From Pomphorhynchus laevis (Eukaryota > Acanthocephala > Palaeacanthocephala > Echinorhynchida > Pomphorhynchidae): 64,000 nucleotides of DNA. The notes under the pieces are model-generated. The model saw only the letters and a list, made by a program, of their open reading frames with translations. It was not told the origin of the DNA and searched no databases. This document shows, one piece after another, positions 23,578 to 36,531 of the stretch (its first letter is position 1; the number at the start of each line of letters is the position of its first letter). The stretch covers positions 34,599-98,598 of the forward strand of contig WNNJ02000677.1 of NCBI GenBank assembly GCA_012934845.2. Direction: 5' to 3'. The position numbers and the translations under genes are program-made.

Positions 23578-25210
23578 ATTTAAAATAAACGTCATTTTTA
23601 TGAATTGACTAATAAATAACAGACGTTGTATCAGAATAAGGATTAGAGGTCATCAGATGCATTTGATTCAAAAGAAGTTGCGTCTAATTTAAATAATGAA
23701 CAGAGTATAGAAATTAATTCAGCTAACTGAGTCTACTTATTTAATATAATAATAAAAAAATAAATAAAATAATAATAAAAATAATAATGCTAAATCAATA
23801 AATCGAAATTTAATAATAAATAATTATAAATAATAGTTATAAGATTTTATATAACTTATATCGAGTTAAAATAAAAAATTGAAATTAAAATAAAAATAAT
23901 TTTTTATGAATTGACTAATAGATAATAGAATTGTATCAGAATTAGAATTATAGGTCATCAGGAGAAACTGCGATGCTATCAGGTTTTGGCTTATATTCCT
24001 CGATCAAAGATAGCAGCCGGGCCAAATACGTGCTAATGAAGTATTTCCTCTGATGAAATTTGATTATCTAGTATCCTATTCTAATACAAAATATATTATT
24101 TATTATCAATAGAAATGTTCCGCTCAAGAGTTTCAATTTATTTTTTATAATATTTTGATGATTTATTTATTTAACTATTTTCTGTTTGATTGTATTTTTA
24201 AAATAACATATTTTCAAATATGTATCTATTAAATTATTTAAATGATTTTGAAGTAAATCACAAGCATTACGTATTATGGCAATTCTTAAAATTTAATTAT
24301 TTAATGTATTATATTTTATATTATATGGTAAACATGAATGCTCATGCAAAAATACGTTTCTTGTAAATTTAAATATATTATTTTTACGATATAAATTAAA
24401 AGTAGTTTTAATTGATGTTCATTTAATGTTCATACCTAGATATATATCTTATTTATCATTAATATTGGTTCTATTACGAATATGGCTACTTTCACAAATT
24501 TGTTCGCTTATTGAATAAAAATTATTAAAGTTAAATACATATATCATCAATGTATCGAAACATATATTTAATATCTTTATATAATTTAGATTTATTTTTT
24601 ATATAGTTATGAACAAATTCATATTCTATAAAGCTTAAATATAAGTCAGCTTTAATTGGGCTATTATTATCTCCAATTGGAACACCTTTTATTTGTCTAA
24701 ATATAGATGTCCCTACCTTTAAATAAATTTGATTTATCAAATATTTAAGGATTCTATTAATTCAATTTTATCCATATATTTATATTTATTTGATGGTTTA
24801 ATTTTTGTTAGATTGTCATTATAATTATTATAGCATATATATGTATATCTTTTTCCGAATATCACATTAATTAATTTTTCTAGTGCTTCTTTAATATCTA
24901 CTAAATCTAGATTTGTATAAAGCGTACTAAAAGCGTATGTATTTATATTCTGAAAATTTATTCCTTTTGTGTGTTTTAAAAATTCTTTTGTAGAATTAAT
25001 ACTGAAATAGTGCTTTACACCAGTATTAATTTCGATTACCCCACAATATTTCTTGAAGTTTGCTTTAATTACTTTAAGTATTTTATTTATTTAAACAGAA
25101 AGAGGTTTTAATGTACATTTTAAACATTGCATTTGAACCTAGGTTTTATTAAACTTATGTAATTTTGGATTATAATATAATAATAGTATAGACGACATTA
25201 TACAAGCAAA
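23405..25210 (-). mobile_element. Group-2 Penelope-like element (RT only), degenerate
   Basis: On the minus strand 25180 to 24100 reads NPKLHK, STKEFLKHTKGINFQN, TLYTNLDLVDIKEALEKLI, VGTSIFRQIKGVPIGDNNS and MFRYIDDICI, the ordered motifs of a PLE reverse transcriptase. No GIY-YIG domain follows. The tail is present twice in tandem (23405-23655 and 23700-24090), each beginning with AATCAGCTAACTGAGTCTAC. Broken in several places. Confidence 0.88.
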
Positions 25211-25287
25211 CGTTTCCTATCTTTTAAATCTTTTTGAATTTCCTAATTCAGTTTACATGATGCATATTTTGATGATAGCATTCGTCG

Positions 25288-25402
25288 ATTACTCCTCTTC
25301 TTTTTCTTTAGCCTCTTTCCCGTGTAAGGACGGGGTCCACTGCTTTTGAGAGTTGCCTCCACTTGGCTCTATCTAGGGCGTCTTTGGTTTCCAGTCCAAC
25401 AC
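25288..25402 (-). mobile_element. 3' end of an RTE-like LINE
   Basis: The minus strand reads VGLETKDALDRAKWRQLSKA then VDPVLTRERG and a stop, the typical C-terminal DRAKWR motif of RTE/Jockey-like LINE proteins. Only the last 35 or so codons remain. Confidence 0.7.
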
Positions 25403-26104
25403 TTATTCGTGGATTAATGCTACAACTAAATACTCAGTACTACAACTAAATACTAATGTATTTTGTTATGCTACATTTGGAAGCAATTGAAATTTGATAA
25501 AATTTGTTTATCTTAACGAGTTGTGACATCATATTTTTATGAATATAAAAACGATATAATAATATAGTACTATATATAATTAATACGTTATCTATCAATT
25601 ACAGATTTTTGTTTTACTGATATACAAAAATTAGCTTGTGGTCTTTGTTATCTCTATGGGATTATATCTGTTCAACATACTACTTCTGTATATTCTGATA
25701 AATTATATATTTGATCAAATAAAAAATGTGATTTAAATAATTATTTGCAAAAGTATATACATATATATATCATCTGAGAGGCATATTATATTTACGCGAA
25801 TTATTTATTACATTTTACGGAAATTTTAAATAGAATAATGGTTATTTTCAGTAGCCTATTTTTTATTTTGATTTTATGTAAATATATGTTTTATATTTAC
25901 TCTAAATACACAATGTATTTGGGAAAACGTGTCCTACTAGCATAATATTGAGAATTCCAGCAAAACCAATATACTTATGAGCATTCGCCATCATCATCAT
26001 TGTTTCCTACTATTTGAGATGCAATAAAGCATCTCAGATAGTTATGTTATGATATGGAATGATATAACTACTTCGGTTATGATTTGGAATAATATAAATT
26101 TAGT
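25403..26104. other. AT-rich intronic DNA
   Basis: Nothing recognised except a CATCATCATCATT run and a nearby short inverted pair around GCATCTCAGATAG (26015-26045). Confidence 0.5.
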
Positions 26105-26525
26105 AATATAATTACTCCTTGCGATATGATGATTTTAAAAGTTTGAAAAATGCATTCATTAATGCAAAATTATGTTAAATATAATACATTAAATAACGAA
26201 AATTTAAGAATTGCCGTAATATATAATAATATTAGTTTGAAAATAATTTAAATCATTTAATTTGGACTTATTTTAAAGTAGGATACCATAAAATAAAATC
26301 AAACAAAAATTGTATAAATCAACACAATAATATAAAAAATAAATTTAAATTCATATGTAGAATTTTTTATGGGTTGATAATAAATAATATACTCTGTGTT
26401 AGAATAAGGAATTCGAGTCTCACTTCTGTATTTGCTCAATAAATATAGGTCGAAACCTGATAAAATAACACTTCACCCTTTGTTCTAATACATTAAATAT
26501 TCTAATATATTAAATATCTTAACAA
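26105..26525 (+). mobile_element. Group-2 PLE 3' fragment
   Basis: Plus strand reads KYNTLNNENLRIAVIYNN, matching KYNTLNNEILRIATICND of the 43-kb copy, then the RT end and a short tail with GGTCGAAACCTGATA. No complete end sequence. Confidence 0.78.
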
Positions 26526-27166
26526 ATATTTTTAAGATGTAGATTAAATTTCATTTTTAAATTTATGTACAAAACATGTAGTTTCAGTTAAGTGATCTGA
26601 TTTATCGGTAAAGACAATGTATATTAAACATTTCATAAATAGCTAGTTGATTATCACGACGCGAAATATCTCGACGTATCAATCCACAATACACAAGGAT
26701 ATAAATTTTATTTAAAACGCGAAGAAAGTTTAATTCCTTTAGTGTTGAACTTCAACAGCTAAATGCTGATTTACCTAGCAGTTTTAAAATATTTAGATAT
26801 CATTTTCTGATATGGAAGCTTAACAAATTTGTTCAAATTCTATTTTTTACATTTTTAAAGCTCAAATCACTATTAGTGATTCCATATTTTTGTAGAAATG
26901 GCAAAGGCGAAAGCAGAAAATCAAAGAAATAAAACACATACTGACATAATAATTTACTTAATATTGTAACTTTTATGCTTTTATGAAAATTATTCCCAAA
27001 AAACATCACGTTAACATACAACACCGACGCTAAAAGTTATATTATATCAAGCTGGTTTCATGTAATTTTAAGAATACCTATATTTCCGCGACAAGTTTTA
27101 TGTTCTATATGCATATATTACGTTTTGTATGAATATATTTTGATTGTACCATTTCTTGTTCTTTAG
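26526..27166. other. Intronic DNA before the IVS5 exon
   Basis: AT-rich; a patch at 26650-26800 is less biased but unassignable. Confidence 0.5.
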
Positions 27167-27232
27167 GCACTGCCGTATGTATTTCTACTTATCGTAATGT
27201 TATTCTTTGTATATGCGGTAATTGGAATGCAG
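27167..27232 (+). CDS. Cav1: Cav1 exon, IVS5
   Basis: Twenty-two codons in phase 0: ALPYVFLLIVMLFFVY then AVIGMQ, the IVS5 helix. Acceptor TTCTTTAG, donor GTAAAT. It stands 5 kb from the previous exon, across an intron holding a PLE copy. Confidence 0.96.
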
Positions 27233-28320
27233 GTAAATTTATTTCTGTTTATTTTTAAAATTTAAATCATTCATTTTAAAAAATGAAAGATTTAAATTTT
27301 AAATTAAAATTTTAAATTTTAACCTTTTCATTTTTAAATTTTCATTTTTTTTATCAAAGGCATAAATGTGCTGCTATTGATTGCTATTCGTTTACTAATA
27401 ATACTCAATTAAGAAATATCTATTGTTAATGGCATATTTGAAAAGGTTCTGTCTGAAGAGGTCAATTGCGTTGACGAAAATTTTTTAATTAAGATGACTT
27501 GTATTTTTGATTCTCGGGAAAAGCCAAGACGATTAAATTTACTCCAAAAGTAATCCTAGTGTTAATGATATGTAAATAATACGAACACGTGGCTTACATA
27601 ACTGCAGTATAATAATACAGTTTCTTCATAATATTATATTAATAATATAATATTTATATTATAATATAATATTTATTAAATATTATAATATAATAATATT
27701 ATATTTATAATATATTAATATAAAGGTTAATACTGTCGAACGTGACATCATAGTTATTTTCTCCTCTGTTTGGGGTTATTGGCAATCAGTAACATGTGTA
27801 GACTGAATAATATAGGATATAATATACAATAACAATAAATAGCTAATAACATTTAAATTCAAGCACTTAACTTTTATTTGTTAATAAAAGATTTATTTGT
27901 TAATCTACTACTAATAAATGTATTATTAATAATATTCCATAAAAATATGGTCTGATACATCTGCAGTACTTTGACACGTTATATTTAGAAATAAAGCCTA
28001 CAAAATTTAGCAAATGTATAATCAAAGAGGGAAGCTTATTTGGCCAAGCTAATTTTGTTAAAGAGAAAGTAACAAAATCATTTTATTTTTACATTGTATT
28101 TTTAATTTTATGTGTTACTTAAATCGTTTTTATGGAAAATATTTCTAACATCTTCCTCAATTGATAACTTATAAACATCATATAATGGTAATTTTTACAT
28201 GTTAACGACATTTCTTCATGTAACCGATACTATCATATTTAGAAATATTTATTTATTAATAATATTAAATGATATGTGTATTTGAATTAAAAATAAGTAA
28301 GATCTGTTTATTAAATTTAA
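27233..28320. repeat. Intron with AT dyad repeats
   Basis: 27620-27725 consists of ATAATATAATATTTAT variants. Inverted TTAAATTTT runs lie at 27260-27340. Otherwise plain intron. Confidence 0.6.
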
Positions 28321-28324
28321 AAGT

Positions 28325-28520
28325 TTATAGCAGGATCAACAAAACACACATTTAGTTTTATATTTCGCTAACTACCGCTGCTATAAGCGAAATCTGTTCA
28401 ATTATGCTATCATTAGATTAAATTGTGCTTTGTTGTTCTAATCATTTTATTTCTAATAGCAGCAGCTAGCGAAATATACAAATAAATTTGTGCTTTTTGA
28501 TTGAACCTGCTCCAAAATTC
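28325..28520. repeat. Palindrome of two PLE tails
   Basis: Left arm AGCAGGATCAACAAAACACA through TATTTCGCTAAC; right arm CTAGCGAAATATACAAA through TTGATTGAACCTGCT. The arms are diverged inverted copies of the tail that also bounds the element at 42356-44265. The centre carries a spacer of about 75 bases. Confidence 0.75.
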
Positions 28521-28615
28521 CAAATAAATAAATTTTGTTTGCGATATATTATAAATTAACACTAAATGATAAAATACTTTATACATTTTTAATGCGTCTA
28601 TTTAAAACTATTTAG

Positions 28616-28707
28616 ATATTTGGTAAGATCCTAATTTCAGAAGAGACAAATATCAATAAAAATAACAATTTTCAGACGTTCGCGCATGCATTACTTCTTC
28701 TGTTTCG
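28616..28707 (+). CDS. Cav1: Cav1 exon, start of repeat IV pore region
   Basis: Reads [18 protein letters not shown] then [12 protein letters not shown], ending in two bases of an Arg codon before GTACGA. It matches the VFGK..INRNNNFQTF stretch between IVS5 and the pore loop. A nearer AG at 28641 would break the match. Confidence 0.93.
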
Positions 28708-28834
28708 GTACGAATTTTTCTATATTTTCAAATATTCTTTAAAGTTCGACTAAATATTATTTAGAATTTTTCTTTAGATAAAAGTATTGCCATTATAAAT
28801 TCTAATGAACATTTCTTAACTAGATTGTATTTAG

Positions 28835-28994
28835 GTGCGCTACCGGTGAGTCATGGCAAGAGGTAATGTTGGCATGCAGTGGAATAGACAAAATTGCTCA
28901 ATGCGATCCTAAAGTTTCGGTCAAGAAGGAAAATTGCGGATCACAATTTGCAATACCTTATTTTATCTCATTCTATTCAATTTGCTCTTTTCTT
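28835..28994 (+). CDS. Cav1: Cav1 exon, repeat IV pore loop and start of IVS6
   Basis: One base completes Arg, then [16 protein letters not shown] carries the repeat IV selectivity glutamate. Next come [19 protein letters not shown] and ICSFL, the beginning of IVS6. Donor GTAAGT in phase 0. Confidence 0.96.
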
Positions 28995-29914
28995 GTAAGT
29001 ATCACTTAAGTTTTGTATATCGTAATTTGTAAAATTTATAGGTTTGATTTATAGCTTTCAGTTATTTAATGCTTAAATTAAAACAGGCCTTCCATTTTAA
29101 AAGCATTTATGATGGTCAAATATGTTTTATTGCTGTAGTTCAAATACAACATTCTACCGTTTATTCTTATAACATTATAAATAAGAAGGATAATTCATAC
29201 TTTCAAACATGTCATCATATACCACCAAATATAGTCTTAAATGAATTAATTAATGCTTGATTTACTTAAATTACATTTAGTGCATGTGGTGCATACGGCC
29301 AATCCATCTTTATAAAATATTAATATTATAATTTTATCTTTTTTGAAAAAGTAAATAAGGCAAGTATACTCTAAATAGTTTTATTATGCAAAAATTTAAA
29401 AACAAATTAGTTTCAATAAATTTGCATTCTGGACATAATTATTTCTATATTTTACTATAATTTTGAACAGACTAGCAGTTGTTGGTAATATTACGCATCT
29501 AGCATGTTAGCAGCTTTCATATATTAATAAAAAATGAAAAATTTAAAAAATTTAAAATAATTTTAAAAATAACAAAATATTTCAATGTTTCAAGTTAAAA
29601 TATTTCAATTTATTTAACTTAATTTTCGTTTCTTGCAATTGACATTAGGTTTTCACTTTCATTTCATATTTTACCAACATTTATATTCATATTTACTTCG
29701 TTTACAACATGTTATGGTAAACAGCCATTTGACTAACCACGTTCATTTGCTATCTCAATTTGCTCAGAATAGTAGTATTATTTACCTTTAAAACATATAT
29801 GGTGTCTTGATCCTTCGCTTTAATAACATATTTAAATGGTATAAACATAAAATTTAGCGATATGATGGATGGAATATATTTTAGGTATTACATTATTATA
29901 AATATCATAATTAA
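28995..29914. other. AT-rich intronic DNA
   Basis: Contains a 63-codon open frame at 29069-29260 with no recognisable content; probably chance. Confidence 0.5.
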
Positions 29915-31095
29915 ACGAATCGAGAGAAGTTAATGTAAAATTGTTTTAATTGTTACAAATTTTCGATCTCCACTGCGATCATCATCCGGACATAACACTG
30001 CACAATTACAATCAAAAATATTTAGCAAAAAATGATCTGGCAGAAAGCAACTATCAAGTTAGTCAGGAAAAATAGACGTGCAATTTGTGGTTAGATGGAT
30101 TGGAACATTTGGTTTATTTCCCATAAAATTATTGACAGGAATAATGATATCGTAAAATAATTGCCTCCTTGATTTTCCTTATAGTCTTATCACTTTCGTG
30201 AGCTGTAATCTCTGCACCGGCAAAATTTATATCGTGTCCATGAACAGCAAAATGGTTTCACGCAGCTGAGCTGATTTGTCCTATCCGTATTGCGCGTCGT
30301 TGCCCTAATAACCAAACAGGAGCTTTTTGCCTGTTTGACTAATGTAATGGGAACCACAATTATTACATTGAATACTGTAGATTCCTCCAAATATTACATA
30401 TTTAGGTTTGATTTTGCAAAACCCTGAAATACTGGGGCCCCTATTACAAAATACCGTACTATGTGAGCCAGTGCTTCTGTATGCCGTACTAATAACACTC
30501 TGAAGAATATCGAATGCGTGGTCACTCTAGAAGGGAAAATTTACAAATCGTGTTTCAGGACTAGAGTATCTGACAGATCCATTCTTGTAACTCATCATTG
30601 CTGCATTATGGGAGCTTTTAATTACCCATAGACGGTAATTCGAATCAAACAGCGATTGCACTATTATCTTATATTCATTTTTTACGGTCGTCTTCAGTTA
30701 GGCAATATCTAAGCATTCTCATAAATAATGAGCGAGCAGCCAACATTTTATATTTCCTTTGGGAGGTAAAAGTCCACGGTGTGATAATGTTAATGACACT
30801 TTCTTTTCGGTTTATCCTAGTAGTAGTCGTATCATTGTGAAGCATGCACTGTACGTCTAGGAAGGAAATAACACCATAGAGGGCAATAAACCACTAATGA
30901 AGTTAGTTGCCCATAAAAGACAACTAACCACTAATGGCCAGTTCATTTCTCCTGACTAACTTGATAGTTGCTTTCTGCCAGATAATTTTTTGCTATATAT
31001 TTTTTGATTGTAATTGTGCATTGATTTGTCCCGATGATGATCGCAAGTGATCGGAAATTTGTAACAATTAAAAAATTTTTACATTGATTTCTCTC
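29915..31095 (-). mobile_element. Penelope-like element bounded by inverted tails
   Basis: The minus strand around 30430-30190 reads GGIYSVQCNNCGSHYISQTG, the start of a GIY-YIG endonuclease, after a connector region. Both ends are the same tail in opposite orientation: 29915-30085 and 30945-31095 share CGAGAGAA, TTGTTACAAATTT and CTATCAAGTTAGTCAGGA in inverted order. The + end has CGATGATGATCGCAAGTGATC and GGAAA, a hammerhead-like fold. Degenerate. Confidence 0.8.
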
Positions 31096-32549
31096 GATTC
31101 ATTTAATTTTTAAAAAACAATGGTGTCTGCTTACACAAATATCATAATATAAAATTGTTCTAATTTTATATTATTAAACATCATAATTTCGTTGCTTTTA
31201 GATGATAACAATAATGCAAAATTCATTTGTTGGTTTATCATTAAAATAGGCATCTTGCTGTACTATCTAGATCAGAGAATTTGCTTAACATTTGGAAATG
31301 GGTATTTCAAAGAGCACTATCACAAAAATAATTCTTTTAGATAATGGACAGATCTTTATCTGTAGTATAAATTAAATAATTAGCTAATAATGTTCTATCG
31401 ATATAAGCAAGTATCTTCGTTCTTTTGCTACAAAGCCAGATAACGGCTTAGATAATTAGGCTTTAACATAATGTTTAGTGGAATAGGTCTACGGACATAT
31501 CGACGATTCAAATTTACAAATAAATATTATTGAATCTGTTCCGTAATTAACATTTGTTATATATTATTTCAATTCGAATACCAATTCTACTCTCTCCATT
31601 TTTGAATCACCGTATAGACACACAAACAGTTATAACTCACTTTGCTTCCTTATATAAACCGTATTTTTAAGAAAGTGATCTATTCAAGGATTTTAATGAA
31701 ATCATTTTAATCGAAAAATGTTTGAAACTGTGTATTTAAAGGTAGGGATAATGAATAGTATACAAATGATTATCTAAGTTTAATGAATAATAATTTGTGC
31801 TTCTTAAGCTATTTTTAATTTGATTTTACTAATTTCTGTACTGCTTACAATTGATAAATAAATGTAAAATGTACAAATAGCTTATACTTTGTTTTGTAGT
31901 CAAAACTGTATTTTCAATAACCAAATAATATTATTTAGCATTTTTAAAATTCGTTTGTTTGTTATCATGATAGTTACCCACACAGATATATACTTTTTCT
32001 ATTAAAGCCTACTGATCAGTAGGCTTTAATTAATTTATTTAAATATATTAATATCAATTTAAATATTAGTATTTAGAATATTTAACGAAATCAAACGTTA
32101 CGTATGATTTAATACAGGAATCTAATAAACTAATACCTTAATCCATGCTGTTAATATGAATCTTTGATAATTAGAATTATTATTCTATATGTCTTCTCAT
32201 GTACCCTTAATAAGAAAAATCAACAGTCTGAAATGTTGGGTTCTTTTTTAAAGATTCAGAACTAACAGGAAATTGCCTTCTTTTAATGTGTCACCACAGT
32301 ATTTGACTGTGGTAAAAAGTAAATAACTCGAGTAGGTATACATCATTCTTATTAAGCGGATGTAATATTAAAAGTTATTACATAAAATAATAATCAGTAT
32401 TCTGTATTCCTAAAATAAAATATACTAAAATATAATACGCCTTCTTTATTACCTTGATATTTATGCCGTCATACATCTTTAATTTATTTAATTAATTAAA
32501 TGTAATTAATTTTGATTAATTAAATAAATCTTTAATTAATTTTGTTTAG
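31096..32549. other. Intron before the IVS6 exon
   Basis: AT-rich, with a small inverted pair AAAGCCTACTGATCAGTAGGCTTT at 32005-32028 and TTAATTAATT-type repeats at 32480-32540. No gene seen. Confidence 0.6.
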
Positions 32550-33086
<537 letters not shown>

Positions 33087-34434
33087 TTATTACAAGAAGG
33101 CGAGAAAACAGTAATATTTATTTGATTACAAAAATGCAATATTTCGACTGAACTACGTCACGTCATCTTCAGGGTCTAGAAAGAAATAAAACACATTGGT
33201 AAAAGGAATTAGAAAGTGCAAAAAAAAACTAAAATGCGTCCTACTGATTGTTCATCCATTGTCTATCTGTATTGATGTCGGCAAACACAAATTTCTAGCA
33301 ACTAAGTTTAAACTAAGCTTTAATGTGATGTCTGCTTTATTGTTAGGGACTATGCAATCTTAAAAAGTCTCAAGATACATGGCTTCGATAATTTTACGCT
33401 TTGTTTTGTTAGTTTCTTTCCTCAGTGGTGTAATTAGGTTAATGTCCATTAAGTGGTTATTAATACCTATATGTTGAGAAATGGCACAAGAGGATGTATA
33501 CTGCCCGCGCAATGCTCTCTTCATTACATATGAGTGTTCTTTGGCACAGATAGCTAATGGTCTTCCTGTTTGGCCCACATATATTTTCTTACACTGGATG
33601 CATGGAAAATTGTAGACAACACCGGCCGATTCAAATTCTGGTTTTAGTTTAAACATACTGGATAGCCTAGGTAGTGAACGAGTGAAGGGAAATATGTCAT
33701 CTCTACATATACCGAGATTACTACACATTAAGGAATGTGCTTCTTCGAAGTTCATCGAGGTCCCATTCATCAACCAGAAGGCACATCCCTTAATGTGTAT
33801 TAATCTCGGTATATGTAGAGATGACATATTTCCCTTCACTCGTTCACTACCTAGGCTATCCAGTATGTTTAAACTAAAACCAGAATTTGAATCGACCGGT
33901 GTTGTCTACAATTTTTCATGCATCCAGTGTAAGAAAATATATGTGGGCTAAACAGGAAGACCGTTAGCTATTTATGCCAAAGAACACTCATATGTAATGA
34001 AGAGAGCATTACACGGACAGTATACATCCTCTTGTGCCATTTCTCAACATATAGGTGATAATAACCACTTAATGGACATTAATCTAATTACACCACTGAG
34101 GAAAGAAACTAACAAAACAAAGCGTAAAATTATCGAAGCCATGTATCTTGAGACTTTTTAAGATTGCATAGTCCCTAACAATAAAGCAGACATCACATAA
34201 AAGGTTAGTTTAAACTTAGTTGCTAGAAATTTGTGTTTGCCAACATCAGTACCGATAGACAATGGATGAACAATCAGTAGGGCGTATTTAAGTTTTTTTT
34301 TGCACTTTCTAATTCCTTTTACCAATGTGTTTTATTTCTTTCTAGACCCTGAAGATGATGTGCCGTAGTGCCGCCGAAATATTGGATTTTGGTAATCAAA
34401 TAAATATTCCTGTTTTCTCGCCTTCTTGTAATAA
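33087..34434. mobile_element. Fold-back of two head-to-head PLE copies
   Basis: Two truncated copies of a GIY-YIG PLE face each other: minus-strand copy 33087-33740 and plus-strand copy about 33780-34434, with a loop of about 40 bases between. Both read FKLKPEFES, GVVYNF and CIQCKKIYVG; the left also QTGRPLAICAKEHSYVMKRA. The arms are nearly identical over about 650 bases and both end in the tail CTGAAGATGA..CGAAATATTG and CGCCTTCTTGTAATAA. The likeness of the arms points to recent formation. Each copy is 5' truncated. Confidence 0.92.
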
Positions 34435-35066
34435 TTCGGATTGGAAACAAATTTTCTCTATTATTTATATTTACAGTTTCGATATACAAAACATATTTGA
34501 GAGAACTATTTATTGTGGGTTTGATTTTTATTTAAGTCAGGGATTTTATAGCACATCGGCTTTTCTTCTTTTACCAGAATAATAAAACATTACAATATTT
34601 CACCGTTATTTACTAAATACCTTTTTAGAAATCATAGTTGATTATGACTGTTATCAAATTAGATATCAAATATTTCAAATGTAGAAAAATATCATTAAAG
34701 TAAAAATGTTTTTAGAAGACATTTATTCCTTTGTTTACATGTAAGCTATAATCTTTTCCTTAAGGTATATTTTGAATTAAGCTTAAACACTCGAGAGTAT
34801 TAAAAATGAATATCAGTGTAATGACAGAAGCATTTTAGTTAATAATTTGACAAATACACAATTGAAAAATGATGGTATTGAAGAGTATAAACATGTATAA
34901 ATTTGTTTTAAATAACGATCGGTACAAATATCTTATACTTAAAAGCAGAAGTTTGTTAGCCTAATATGATACATTGCTATATACGAATTGTATTAGCAAT
35001 GCAATTACTAATTATAATAACAAGTCGTATTGATATAGCTTTCATAAAATATGCTTCTTTATTTAG
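34435..35066. other. Intronic DNA before the EF-hand exon
   Basis: AT-rich; no feature seen. Confidence 0.55.
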
Positions 35067-35163
35067 AGGAAGAATAAAACATCTTGATGTGATTACGTTG
35101 TTAAGAAAGATTTCACCACCACTGGGATTCGGAAAGCTGTGTCCACACAGATTAGCCTGTAAG
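35067..35163 (+). CDS. Cav1: Cav1 exon, EF-hand-like region
   Basis: One base plus [18 protein letters not shown] then [14 protein letters not shown], the GRIKHLDV..[14 protein letters not shown] block specific to Cav1. Donor GTAATT in phase 0. Confidence 0.97.
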
Positions 35164-35372
35164 GTAATTCGCTTGTTACGTAAGTTTTGGTCATTCTATA
35201 TTTGGACTTTATCTCCGAGTGAAATTGATACCGTAATGTGTAGTGATCAAATCTTTAAAAATCATTTATTATTTAGTTAAACGATGATTTTCATTCATTA
35301 ATTAGATGTATTTTATATCAGATTATTTATAATCTAGTTACTCGAATTGTAGTGTTTGAAAAACGGTTATCC

Positions 35373-35526
35373 GTACTTGGGTAAGTTTTTCAACAAATTA
35401 TAATATTTTAATAGAAATTAATATATCTGCTCTGAAGTACTTGAAACCTTACTTTGGGTAAGTTTATCTACAAATTATAATATTTTAATATAAATTAATA
35501 TCTCTGCTCTGAAGTACTTGAAGCAC
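35373..35526. repeat. Tandem duplication of about 77 bp
   Basis: Two adjacent copies of a unit running from ACTTGGGTAAGTTT to CTCTGAAGTACTTGAA, differing at a few positions. Confidence 0.85.
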
Positions 35527-35574
35527 ACTAGTTTAATTTCTACACCTTAGCTTTAATTTACTGTTTAAATTTCT

Positions 35575-35720
35575 TTATTGCAGATTAATGCATTATATTA
35601 ATGCATTATTAATTATTAATGATTATTATTAATTATTATTAATGCATTTATTAAAGCATTATATTAATGCATTATATGTATGCATTATATCAAACATAAT
35701 GCATTATTAATGCATTATGT
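35575..35720. repeat. Cluster of TGCATTA palindromes
   Basis: About eight copies of TTAATGCATTAT-type motifs, each itself nearly palindromic, with a TTAATTATTA-rich middle. Followed at 35880-35990 by AATTATAATATATTT dyads. Confidence 0.7.
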
Positions 35721-36318
35721 TTGCGAGTTGTGCTTTTATTTTTATTTTTTAAATAAATATTTTAATTTGAATGTGATTTAAAGTTTCAAAATAAATGTTA
35801 ATATCAAAATACTAATCGTTATACATGAATGAATAATTATAAATAGAAAATATTTTTTTATATAGGTGAAAGTAGTAGATATATAATTATAATTATATTT
35901 ATATTTATAAATATAAATAATTAATAATATAATATTAATAATTATAATATATATTTATAATTATTATAAATATATTAATTCTTATAATTTTATTGATTTG
36001 ATCAAATAATTGATCAAATATTGTTACTTATGATTACTGCGTTATTTTTAAAATTTGTCAACCGACATAATAGTAAAACGTTATTTATTCTTTTTTTATA
36101 TTTAATATCAAATAGTCTTGCTTTATATTATATATAATACAATTTAATTAAATCGTTATATATTGTTTCCGTGCTACTAGTGAGGGAACAACATATAATT
36201 GCTGGTGCAGGAAGCGACATTTAATTCACACCAAAAATAAATAAATTATACAGTTCGGTAGTGACTGTTGTTATCCTCAAATATGAGAAATAAAAATTAA
36301 AAATCAGTTTTTACGTAT

Positions 36319-36531
36319 CTGAAAATGATAGCAGGCAGCAGTTGCCGAAATATCATAATTCATTCATTTTTAACTCAAAACATAAAATGAATATATAGTT
36401 ATTACAGGAACAAAGAAGCAGAAATTATCCTTTATTCGATAAAAAATCATTTATTTGATAAAAAAATTGATTTTTTTTTATCAAATAAAGGATAATTTCT
36501 GCTTCTTTGTTCCTGTAATAACTATATATTT
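36319..36531 (+). repeat. PLE tail relic and adjoining palindrome
   Basis: 36319-36350 reads CTGAAAATGATAGC..GTTGCCGAAA, the tail signature. Then 36391-36531 is a palindrome with arms ATAGTTATTACAGGAACAAA / TTTGTTCCTGTAATAACTAT around an A/T-rich centre. Confidence 0.7.
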
